DNA of 64,000 nucleotides, from assembly GCA_031772625.1 (NCBI GenBank), contig CM062814.1, positions 363,727,750 through 363,791,749 on the forward strand, given 5' to 3'. Source of the DNA: Pinus tabuliformis. Its lineage: Eukaryota > Streptophyta > Pinopsida > Pinales > Pinaceae. Of the stretch, positions 53,500 to 64,000 are shown piece by piece. A program made the position numbers and the translations under genes. Numbering within the stretch: the first letter of the stretch is position 1; each line of letters starts with the position of its first letter. Under the pieces are notes generated by a model. It was not told the origin of the DNA. It saw only the letters and a list, made by a program, of their open reading frames with translations, and did no database searches.

Positions 53500-55503
53500 A
53501 TACCGCAAGGTATCACTCACCATAACACTGATAATCAAGAGGAAAACGCAAAAAATACACTTGAAAAGGGGAAATCTGCTATTGCCAACACAAAGACTCC
53601 ATTGGAGAAAACATTCAACTTAGAAGCAGAAATAAGCAAACTTAAGATTTCCATCCCCTTATCTGAACTTGCAAAGCATGATGTGTATAGGCAACAAATC
53701 CAAAGATCACTGCAAATGCCAAAGAATAGGGATGATGTGAATGTTTTAGATGATACACCTGAGTTGCTTTTTGGTCCAGAAGTTGATGGCAAATCAGCAC
53801 ATGGAGCTGTTCTACCCTTTTATGTCAGTCTGCACATACATGATAAAGTTTTACATAATACAATGTTTGACTCAGGTGCCTCACACAACCTTATGCCCAA
53901 AGCTGTAATGGAGAAGCTAAACCTTGATGTCACAAGACCCTACAAAGATCTATTCTCCTTTGACTCAAGTCAGGTCAAATGTTTAGGCCTTATCAAAGAC
54001 TTGTGTGTCTCCTTAGTCCAATACCCAAACAAGACAATCCTCATGGATGTGGTGGTTGCTGACATTCCACGAAAGTATGGCATGCTCTTGTCAAGATCTT
54101 GGGGGGAAAAACTCCAAGGATCTCTCCAATTAGACCTCTCCTATGCCACTATTTCAGTCTTTGGGCAACCAAAGAGACTGTATAGAGAAACACTGATGAA
54201 GTATGTGGTAAGTAGTGAGGAAAAGCCCCAGAATTTCCCTATCTATTCAATCCATTCTGATATGGATTCTTTTATTTTGTTTAATGATGAAACAAGTCCT
54301 CCAACTAATGAGAGGCCTTTGCCTTTAGAACAAGAAACATGCATCAATCAAGAATCGGTTGCCCATACCCAGGAAACTGTCAAAATAGTCAGTGCAACCA
54401 ACATACAAGAAGAACCACATGAAGCACAAAACCTAGGTCTGCCTAATCCTAAAATGACTGAAACTCTTAATATTAACCACAAGCAAGAAATCACATGGCA
54501 TTTAGAGTTTGATGGTTCTGTTAATAAGCTAGGAGCAGGGGTAGGGATATGGATTCACAATACACATAATAGCCATGCAGAGGGTCATGCTTACAGACTT
54601 AACTTCAGATGTACCAACAACATGGCAGAGTATGAAGCTCTCCTTTTAGGCCTTAAGCTGCTCAAAGCTTTAGGAGCTGCCAAAGTTTCCATTCTAGGTG
54701 ACTCAGACCTAGTAATCCAACAAATGAAAGGCAACTTTGTTACCAATGATAGAAGGCTAAGAGCTTATAGGACTGCTGCCACTGCAATACTTGATACCTT
54801 CACTGAATCCAAACTTGCTAAGATTTCTAGAAACAATAACATGCATGCTCACAGCCTAGCTACTTTTGCTAGCACTTGCAAGCTTCCTTTTGAGCCCAAT
54901 CACCACGTTACTGCTGAGATAAAGCACAGGCTTGCTATCCCTAACAATGTTAAGGATTGGCAAGTGTTTGAGGATGATGCTCAAATCAACAATTTTCTTA
55001 CCTTACAGCATGAGTTTTCAGGCTTAAACATTGATATGGATGCCATGGATGATCCACTGCAAGCAATAAACCAAATCCAGCAAACTGTAATAGCTCAAAC
55101 AGCTAGAAAATTGCTACAGCCAACCATCTTTGATGAAGAAAACATAGAAGAGCTGAAACAGATGCATTTGGAGGAAATAGCCAAAACAGAGGCCGAAATC
55201 ATTGATCTAAAGGACAATTTTCTCCCGGTTGGCCTCACTCCACTAAAAGACATGTTTGATGCAAATGATGTGCCCAAAAAGCCAAAAATGCAGCCTATAA
55301 ACACTACCATAGAAGAACACAGCATTGGGACAGCAGAGAAGCCCAAAATGATCAAACTATCTCAATCTTTGCCACCCGATCAAAAGCCCAAATATGTTGA
55401 TTTGTTCAAAGAATTCCAAGATGTATTTGCTTGGAGTTATGAGGACTTGAAGTCCTATGACACCTCAATTATTCAACATACCATTCCCTTAAAGCCAAAT
55501 TAA
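53500..55503 (+). pseudogene. Element B protease, aRNH domain and linker
   Basis: Protease motif FDSGASHNLMP (near 53866-53898). Then GMLLSRSWGEKLQGSLQLD. The aRNH domain (about 54493-54880) has LEFDGS, NNMAEYEALLLGL, GDSDLVIQQ and HAHSLATFAS, with His codon 54850-54852 at the usual fourth Asp. The linker DNFLPVGLTPLKDMFDAND leads to RT. The frame is closed by TAA at 55501-55503, where C has a Gln codon. Confidence 0.88.
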
Positions 55504-57042
55504 AAGCCCTTCAAACAGAAACTGAGGAGAATCAATCCTGTGCTTCTCCCTTTGATTGAGACAGAAGTGCAAAGAATGTTTGAAGCAGGTATCATAACAC
55601 CCATTAGATTTTTTGAATGGGTATCCAATCTTGTTCCCACAAGAAAGAAAACAGGTGAGATTAGGCTTTGTTTAGATTTGAGAAACTTAAACCAATTCTC
55701 CCTTAAAGACCACTACCCATTGCCCGAAATGGACCACATCCTACAAAGAGTAGTGGGGTCATCTAGAATCTCTTTGCTAGATGGCTTTTCAGGTTTTAAT
55801 CAAATACTGGTTCACCCAGATGATCAAGACAAGACAGCCTTTACAACACCTTGGGGAACATTTAAATATGTGAAAATTCCTTTCGGCCTAAAGAACGCAG
55901 GTGCCACCTTTCAAAGGGCCATGGACATTGCATTTGCCAAGGAGATCCATGATTTCTTGGTTGTCTATCTTGATGATCTTACCCCTTTCTCCAAATCTGA
56001 TCAAGAGCACCTAAGACATTTGAGACAAGTGTTCCTAACATGTAGGAAATATGGCATTTCCTTGAACCCCAAGAAGTATTTATTTGGCCTTGAAGAAGGC
56101 AAATTATTGGGACATATCATTTCAAAAGACGGGATTAGAATTGATCCAGAAAGGATCCAAGCCATTCTCCAAATCCCATATCCAAGAAACATAAAAGAGC
56201 TGCAAGCATTCCTAGGAAAGATCAATTTCCTAAGGAGATTTACCCCAAATCTAGCCGAGCTGATAAGACTGTTGAGCAACATGTTAAAGAAGGATGCCAA
56301 GGTAAAATGGTCTCTTAAAACCAAGAAAGCATTTGAGAGTATCAAAGTTGCCTTAACTCAAGCTCCAGTCCTCACAAGTCCTCAATTTGATAGGGACTTT
56401 ATCATATTTTCATTTGCATCTGATAATACCATAGCCGCTATCCTATTGCAAAAGGATGACCAAGGAAATGAAAAGCCAATTGCTTTTTTCAGCCGAGCCT
56501 TAAGAGATGCACCCCTGAAGTACCAAATCATGGAGAAGCAGGCCTATGCCCTTGTTAAAGCAATCAAAGACTTCAGAATTTATATTTTATATTCACATGT
56601 GATTGCTTATGTCCCAAATGCTGTTGTAAAATACATATTAACCCAAGAGGGGTTAGAAGGCAAAAGAGCCAAGTGGATTGCTAACATTCTTGAGTATGAC
56701 ATAGAAATAAAGCCAACCAAGCTAATAAAGGGACAAGGTTTAGCCAAACTGATGTCCGAAACAAACTTTCAAGCCTTAGACATCAACCAATTAGACAATG
56801 AACAGGAGCTGGCGACTCCACAGATCAGTGACACCTTTTTGCAATCCCCATGGTATGCTGATATATGCTTTATATTGTTAAACCTGTTTGCTCCCCCAAG
56901 ATTGTCCAGGACCAAGAAGAGATTTTTAAGAATGAAGGCTTTGAAATTTTGTGTCTTAGATGGTGCTTTATTTTGGAAGAATCATGAAGGCATATTGCTT
57001 AATTGTTTGACCATGAATGAAACTAATAATGTCATGAAATAA
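55504..57042 (+). pseudogene. Element B reverse transcriptase, degenerate RH and integrase N-terminus
   Basis: RT motifs LVPTRKK, LCLDLRNLN, HPDDQDKTAFTTPWG and catalytic YLDD (55966-55977) are all present. The RH-like domain (about 56390-56760) lacks the first Asp (FSFAS). It keeps EKQAYALVKAIKDFR and IKGQGLAKLM. It ends at TAA 57040-57042, where C reads GAA in the same EFHAGDCGGH context. Confidence 0.9.
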
Positions 57043-58113
57043 TTCCATGCAGGGGACTGTGGAGGACATCTATATTGGAAGTCCACTGCTGATAAAATTT
57101 TAAGGGCTGGTTTCTATTGGCCCTCTTTGTTTGCAGATGTAAAGAAGATTGCTATCTCATGTCACAAATGCCAAATATTTGAGGGCAAAAGAAAGCTGTT
57201 GCCCTTGCCTCTTAAGCCCATCTCAACCGAAAAGCCTTTTCAACAATGGGGTCTTGACTTCATTGGAGAAATCCATCCTTCTTCCTCAGGCCAACATAAG
57301 TGGATTCTAACTGCCACTGACTATTTCACCAAGTGGATTGAATCCATTCCATGCAGGTAGGCCAATGACACCACCATTATCCAATTCCTTGAGTGCAATA
57401 TCCTGTCTAGATTTGGCTGCCCTGAGAAGATCATCACTAACAATGCCGCTGCTTTCAAATCCAAAAAGATGATCAATTTTTGCCATAAATTTCACATTAC
57501 CTTAGGCCACTCTGCAGCCTATTACCCTCAAGGTAATGGCTTAGCTGAGTCATCTAACAAGAGCCTGATCAGTATTATCAAGAAGATCTTAGAAGAAAAC
57601 AAGAAGAACTGGCATAGAAAGCTCACAAATGCCCTATGGGCAGAGAGATTATCAACCAAGAAATCCATTGGGATGAGCCCTTATGAGCTAGTATATGGCA
57701 TGGAGGCTAGATTTCCTTCATCACTGGGCATTCCTATTATCAAGCTGCTGCAAGAGATTCAAGCTGAGCCAAATGATATACAAAGGAGGATAAACCAAAC
57801 AATTCATTTGCAGCAGACAAGAGAGCAGGTCTATGACAGAGCTCGAATTATGCAAGAGAAGCTCAAAAGGATGTTTGATAAGAGGACTAAGGCTGAGAAT
57901 TTCTGTGTTGGCAACAAAGTTCTAAGGTGGGACTCACGAAGAGAAGACAAGGGAAAACATGCAAAATTTGATTTCCTTTGGAGAGGGCCATTTGTTATTT
58001 CTGCTGTTCAGGGAAATAACACATATTTCCTCAAATCTGTAGAGGGCAGCACTGCTGAAGAAGGCCCTGTAAATGGCCGTATGCTGAAGCATTATCATGA
58101 TCCCTTTTGTTGA
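57043..58113 (+). pseudogene. Element B integrase
   Basis: HAGDCGGH and CHKC form the zinc-binding region. LDFIG gives the first Asp. A TAG at 57358-57360 breaks the frame (CAG expected). ITNN has Asn (57439-57441) in place of the second catalytic Asp. GLAESSNK gives Glu. The C-terminus is RMLKHYHDPFC, and the frame ends TGA 58111-58113. No chromodomain. Confidence 0.9.
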
Positions 58114-58708
58114 ACATAACGCAGCTTTGTAAATATCTCTTTGTACATTGATATTTGTATATATCAGCACTTTTGTTTTTATTTTGTATAAACAGTCCGA
58201 TTGTTAGAGGAGCAGCAACAAAGTTTGTGAAGACACAGCCAATGCGAGCCCTCTATTTTTAATCTCTATCTCTGCAGTAATCTCAGCAAAACAACAAAAG
58301 CAGCACTGTCATATCACAGTGATTTATGTTAAAGAGAAGCTGTTTGCAGCTTGTAGTCTTCAAGTCAACAGTATCAAAAAGAAAGGAGGATTTTTAGTTT
58401 ACTTCAGCACCCTTTCAAAGACAAGAAAAGAAGAGCTCCAGTTTTATTCCCTTTTTGTGTTTATTTCACAAGGCAGTGCTCAAGCAAAAGTGTATGCAAT
58501 ATCAAGCACGCAGAACAAAGCAGGCGATGCTTTATTTTTCATAGTGTTTCAGATAAGGAGGAGTGTTGCATTCAGAAGTTAAACTTCTAGTCATTCAACA
58601 GTTAGCACAGAAGAAATTTTCAATTAACAACAACTACAGAGGATCAAGGCATTCTGACCTGCTGTTCTTGGCTTGTCACAAGGAAAAGCCATCCCCAAGT
58701 GGAGCCAC
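58114..58708 (+). other. Element B 3' untranslated region and pre-LTR block
   Basis: No gene is seen. The final ~65 bp (58645-58708) match A and C, ending CCCCAAGTGGAGCCAC at the LTR. Confidence 0.65.
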
Positions 58709-61700
58709 TGTTAGCCTCCTGCTGCAACAGGTTAATCATCTTTCATGATCGACATTTTTACATGCCAAATATGTCGTACTATGCATGCTACAATGCTCCA
58801 TATTTGCTACAGATGACCAGATAATTATCCATGAAGGTGTGCCAGTTTTAATGCTACTGCTTTGTTCCAGTTTTGATAAGTAATCCATTTTGATTAGTTT
58901 TCAGTTAAGGGGAGGTCCAAATAGCTTAATCTTGGTCTCCCTAGGTTTCAATTTCCTGTTTTAAAATATAGAGAATAAACATCTGCCCAAACAGCTTAAT
59001 CTTGGCAGATTTGTAAATAGGTAGAGAAACAAGGGTGCTCAACAGCTTAATTTGAGCCCCTGGATGAAATAAGTGTAGTTGTAGATAGGAGGACAGCAAG
59101 AAGAAAAGAACAAAAAGTTGGGCATGCTAGTTCAAGTGCACCCAAACCAAAAAGAAGAGAAAATGCTAGGTGAATAGGCCGAGTAGCTAGCTTTGTGGTT
59201 GCAGAATCATGGCTTGTGATCCATTTCATATTGTCAAGTGTTATATCTATCATATCACAAGTTGAAGGTGATTTTTCAGTTGGAGGACTTCAAGAAATGC
59301 ATGTCTAACTTCCCCTTTTTCCTCTTTCCCCCAAATCACTCACTAACTTCCCTAAAAGAGGTCAAGATCTGCTTGGTACCTCTTAGTTTCATCATTCTCC
59401 ATATCATTTACCTTGGTGAAGATCTGCTTCACTCAAGTAATGTCCATACTGCTTCTATGAATCATTTTCCCCCTTAATAGCCTAAGATCTGCATACTTAG
59501 CGCTCTCTGATCATTTGTCATGTTAACTATTAACTCTACTATGTAGCTCCCTATCTATTTCCCCTTCCCCTACTAAAACTATGTTAATAACTCCCCTATA
59601 TACTTATCCCCTCCCCCTGGTTGAAAAATAACCATAAGTACATTTGGGAATTGCTAAGTTTACCTGAAACTGAGCAAGAGCCCTCACTTCCCCCCTCAAA
59701 CCATCTTCCAAATGCATTAGGACCCCTTCCTATGCATAAAACCCCTCCATTATCCATGTTTTAACCTTTTTTTTCAAGGCTCAAAACCCTCTCGCCATGG
59801 TTTGGAGCCCTTCTGATGCATTAACAACCTTCCTCCGATTTCATTTTACCTTTCTTCAAAGGCAAAAAACCCTTCCGATGCTTTATAGCCCCCTTCTATA
59901 CATATAAACCCTCCTCCGATGGATTCCCCCCCGATGCGATATCTCTATCGGAGGCTTCCTCCATTATATTTTCCCATATATCCCGCATATACTCTTTTTT
60001 ATCGCAACTCCTTTTTTTTTTGTTTTATCGTTTAAACTCAAGTTTTTTATAAAACTTAAGTTATAACGTAAAAACCCACATTTTTCAACAATATCGCATC
60101 GCAGCCGTCCATTGCCCCCGCTCAGATCAATGGCCCAGATCTTGTCAGCGATCTCCCATTTCGGCGATCGCAATAATATAAAATCCTGCCCCATGTCCCT
60201 GCTGATAGAGAAATGCCGATTTAATTGCGGCCGCCCATTCGGCCCCTCAGATCAATGGTCTCTATTAAGTCGCGGCCCCATATATAGCATTTCTTATTCC
60301 AGAGCCGAAGTATTAATAAAATGCAGCATATAAAATTATTGGGTTCGAAAGGAGGCCTTTGTACAGCGAAATGGGAAAGCTCTGATATTCTGGAGCTGAA
60401 AAGTTATAAAGGGCAGTTTTAAGGGATTTCGGGTCCGCATATTGATTTTGTTAAAATCCGCCGACGGACCGGACCTGATCTCCATAAAGAAAGGGCATAT
60501 AAGCATTTCGGATCCGCGGCATTTCGGAGGTTTTATGTATTGGGACCAATGGTCCGCCCCGATGCGATTTAGCGCCAGCTGTCAGATCGGGTCCCCAGAT
60601 CAATGGCCCTGCTTTAATCGCAGCACTCCCCATGTATCGCTCCGACTAGCGGAGCTGAAATAACAATAAAGCATGGTATATTAGTATTTCGGGTCCGCAA
60701 ACCAAATTCTTGTAAGTCCGCCGATATGACATCGCTGATGGGCCGGACGCGATTCCAAATAAAAGGAAGGGCCTATAGCATATCGGGTCTGCGCATTTCG
60801 GTGATGGTTTATGTGCCACCCCCTGGTCCGCCCTGATGAAATATAGCGATATGATCTGGGCCGTTGGATCGGCCCGCGCCGGATCCAACGGCCACGATTT
60901 AAAGAAATGAATAGTGTTGCGGCAGAGCCAAAAATTCATCAATTTTGCAGTTTTTAAGGCTTTTCCGCCTGTTTAATGAAATAGGCCTTTTTCAAAGATT
61001 TAATCATGCGGTGCCTGCGCCCGCCCAATTACAAAGGAACGATGCTTTCCTCAGCCATTTTCAAATCGCTCCAGGCCCAAAATACTTCTAAATGCAGGGT
61101 TTTCACATCGGCGGTCCTCCAATGATCCTCTAGTCATCCAGATTGCAATTTTTTACCATTTTTTGAGGCATTCGCTGATCGACAAGGGCTGATAACGACT
61201 CCAAAGGTGGCAGAAGGCTAAGCAGCGGCCATAAATGGGTGATTGGATAGTTCAAAGGCATTTAGAAGTCAAGAAGGGACCATGTGCGTGTCAAAGAGTA
61301 TCAGGGAAGCGGCAGAGTGTGTCAGTGAAGATCTTCCAAGGAAGATGAAGCAAAAGGGACCCCAGCAGATTCAGCAAGGCATCATTGAGCTGTAATGGCT
61401 CACCAACTCACAGGTTTTTGCCATTTAAGGTAGCAAGACCACTTGAAGACATAGATAAAGGTTTTCAAAGCAGATATTAGCAAACACATGAACCCAGTTA
61501 TGTTTTTGGAGCAGCGCTGCTTCCTTAAAAGCACAGTTATCACACAGAGGACAACGCGTGGCTCAAGGCACTCTTTCAGTCAATTTTTTGAAGCTGCAGG
61601 ACCATGCGCAGCCCTAAAGAGCCATTTTGATGAGGCTGCTCCCTCATGAACACCTGTTTTAGATATTTTTTGCATTTATTTCCAGCACAACTTGGCATTA

Positions 61701-62652
61701 GAAGCAGTTATTGCACAGATCTCTTTTGAATCTGTTTTGATAGATATTTTGAGATATTTTCTCCCTTGACACCTGTTCAAGGGATGTTTGTAAATATTTT
61801 CTATTTAAACAACCCTCTGTATTTATGTAAAGGGTTGGTTGGTCGATAACTTCCTCCTCTAGACTTGCATTGTATTTTCTGAGAGTCTCTATAATCAAAT
61901 ATCGCTGGAATGTTTGGGAGATGAACTGACTGTTGTGTTTTAATGTCTGAAGAGTGACTATGGAATCCTAACGCTTCTACATAGCCCAATAAGTGTTTCT
62001 TATCTCTGTTTACAGTTTATATGTGTTTATTCCATCATTGTTTCACTATCTAAATAGCAAAAAGAAAGAATAGTTCAGAGCTCACTTAGTTGTATTATGT
62101 TCTCAATTTCTGTGATTTATCTATGTTTTCCTCTGAATTAGTCCTAAATATGAATACTGATTTGCTCATATTTACACTAGTTCCTTCATATATGAATGTT
62201 GTTTAGGAATCCTTGATTGCTCCTATATAATGTTCATTCACCTTCCCTCTGTTAGCATAATGAGAGCTACTTGATTGCCTTTCATTCACTGAACTTCATT
62301 CCATCCTTATTCCAGCTTTATATTGTTCTATGTGTAGCTATCCTGCTCTGTATTCCTCTTGTGACCAAGAAAAACGCAACAGCAAGCCTAATCCACGACT
62401 CCATGCCCAATGGTTTGAACTTCTCACACTATGCATCCCAACTCTATTTGAAAGAATCCTCCATCCCACCAAAATCAAAACAAAACCCAAGAAAATCATA
62501 ACTAGCCTAAAATCAACCCAAAACAAAGCTAAATCCTAAAGAGAGAGCACTCTCTGATTGCAGGTAGGCTAGGACCTGCAGTCCAAAGATTGGTTTGTGG
62601 TTACCTCGGCCGTATCCTTTAAGGAGCTTTAAGGACAACCTAAGTGATAACA
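58709..62652 (+). repeat. Element B 3' LTR (3,944 bp)
   Basis: Copy of 47849-51789 with scattered substitutions and small indels, including a shorter C run near 59927 than at 49064. U3 repeats are at about 60110-60910. It ends TAACA at 62652, followed by TSD. Confidence 0.94.
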
Positions 62653-62657
62653 GCTGC
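62653..62657. repeat. Target-site duplication of element B, right copy (GCTGC)
   Basis: Matches 47844-47848. Confidence 0.95.
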
Positions 62658-63707
62658 AATACTGGAGCCCACCACTAGTCAGTACTTTCTATGTCATAGG
62701 CCATCATTGGAATGCTAAGTTTGTCAAATCCACCAGTGGTTATTTCACATCCTTATGAACTGGTTTCTTCTTACTGTGGTTGCACTATAATGTTTGGAAA
62801 CATTTATTTGGTAAAAGGATCACCTTTGGGTGACCTATATCTATTACATGTTGGACTGATGCAAACAAAAATAATGATCACATTGACACAACGGTTCTAA
62901 GAGGAACAAAATAATGATGAAAATAAAGTGTATTTCATTAGATACTTACTTTGTGCTTAAGGAGATAGAGGCACTTAGCTCCTGACTGCTAGTAGGAGTG
63001 GTAGTGAGGTTAAGGTTTGATTTGGATAATGGTATGAGTAGCCCATATACCACTATTGGGCTTGATGGTCTGCAGGATGTTTACTTATATTTGCAGCATA
63101 ATTAATAGGAAATTATTCATTGTTAGCATTAATTCTTATGCTTCTTCACTATGGTTTTACAGGTTTTCCAGTATTTCCATTGTGTTTATATGTGTGCTTT
63201 CATGTGGGCGATATGTTAATGAACTCATTCATAACTTTTGACTTGCATGTCTAATTTGAATCCTTGCTTTCTTATTCCACACAATGCTAGTAAGTTATTG
63301 TGAAGTATTTTGCATTTAACTTTTGGCACTTTCTTGTTCAAACATGTCTGAGATGGATTTATCTCATTAATCCTCCTTGTATAATAATTATTATTTTTTA
63401 GTTATTAGTTTCTTGTATCTTGTTCTACATGTTATAAATCATGGGTTGACCCCATTCCAAATATTTTGGGAATTTCTTTCCTGCCCTTGCTCTAACATCT
63501 CCACATTTGATAGCCAAGAAAAATAATTACATGGTGGTAACAAGGTCCACATACTGGATGGGACTCCTATCCCAAATGGTGTGAGATCTAATTGGGATTT
63601 CACGTGAAGGATATCCCTTAGTTGTTTTTGAGATACTTTCCCCCGTCAATAAGTCCTAATTAACAAAAATATCAATTAACAGATACGGAAAGTTTAACAT
63701 ATATTAA
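62658..63707. other. Right flank of element B
   Basis: AT-rich; continues the sequence left of 47844. No domain, LTR end or RNA gene is recognised. Confidence 0.4.
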
Positions 63708-64000
63708 GTGAAAAGGCTAGAGATACAGTGTCTAGTATGATTTGAATTCTAATAGGAACTATGGATGGAAATTTTAGGATCTACTGAGTGATAGGACTAG
63801 GGATTCAAAGTCTATTGGTATACATATAATATTAGAAATTATAGAAAGAACTCCTATTGTTTGTCAATTGATAGGACTAGGGACCTAGAGCTTATTGAGA
63901 TCTTGATTCTATTAAGAAACATAGAAGGCACTCGTGGGGTGTATAAAGTGATGGGGCAAAGGATAGAAATTCTAGAAAGATATAGATATTTGGGAATCCA
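63708..64000. repeat. Degenerate ~80-bp tandem repeat running off the window
   Basis: Units start with GTGAtAGGaCTAGgGAT-like sequence at 63708, 63789, 63868 and 63948 (spacings 81, 79 and 80). Each contains AGTCTATT-like and AATTxTAGAAAGA-like parts. The last unit is cut by the window edge. Confidence 0.65.

Larger units (their letters stand above)
47849..62652 (+). mobile_element. Element B: full-length Tat/Ogre-like Ty3/gypsy retrotransposon (14,804 bp)
   Basis: LTRs are 47849-51789 (3,941 bp) and 58709-62652 (3,944 bp), with TSD GCTGC. PBS is at 51793. A single Gag-Pol frame (about 51910-58113) is interrupted by stops at 53497, 55501, 57040 and 57358, with no frameshift (all segment starts differ by multiples of three). 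Gene order is Gag, PR, aRNH, RT, RH, INT. LTR copies differ at a few percent of sites or less by eye. Confidence 0.95.

Noticed and set aside
1..64000. CRISPR arrays, rRNA, tRNA genes and intact host genes
   Set aside because: I saw no regularly spaced short repeats with unique spacers, no RNA-gene signatures and no intron-exon gene structure. The PBS sequences are tRNA complements, not tRNA genes.

Overview
This window is a nest of plant LTR retrotransposons. I see no ordinary host gene, tRNA, rRNA or CRISPR array. The Tat/Ogre-like Ty3/gypsy proteins, a chromovirus remnant, very long LTRs, nested insertions and heavy C-to-T decay point to a large plant nuclear genome. A gymnosperm (conifer-like) is my best guess, but it is an inference and the species is not identified.

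Layout. Element C (+) occupies the left third. Its 5' end is off the window. Its pol is visible at 2-531 and resumes at 21586-24460, and its 3' LTR is 28152-31372. Element A (-), 21,049 bp, is inserted in C's pol at 532-21580 with a perfect 5-bp target duplication (GGCCT). A has two LTRs of about 7.18 kb (532-7714 and 14406-21580) around a Gag-Pol region (8111-14195). Element D (+, 24841-28083, TSD AGATC) is a short non-autonomous chromovirus derivative inserted in C's 3' untranslated region. From 31373 to about 35.6 kb is AT-rich sequence with an unrecognised decayed reading frame. Element E (+) is an older, 5'-truncated gypsy element. Its integrase is at about 35.6-37.1 kb and a long extra ORF (42903-45736) follows pol. 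A solo LTR, F (39169-42831, TSD CAGTG), interrupts E. Element B (+, 47849-62652, TSD GCTGC) is a full-length Tat-like element with 3.94-kb LTRs. The last 1.3 kb is flank ending in a degenerate 80-bp tandem repeat.

How the parts work. A, B and C belong to one clade: LTR ends TGTTA...TAACA, the same primer-binding site, and a shared U5 block. They have one continuous Gag-PR-aRNH-RT-RH-INT frame, with an archaeal-type RNase H between protease and RT. All three are broken by stops or frameshifts. Most stops look like CAG-to-TAG changes, as expected from deamination of methylated cytosine.

Most interesting: the U3 region of element A's LTR contains a sense reading frame of 1,228 codons. It lies upstream of the TATA box and downstream of a bZIP-site cluster. 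The two LTR copies carry different stops and no frameshift, so the frame was apparently open when A integrated. E carries an extra ORF of similar layout, but between pol and the 3' LTR. The 3' U3 position resembles retroviral U3 genes (nef, MMTV sag) and may be an undescribed arrangement in plants.
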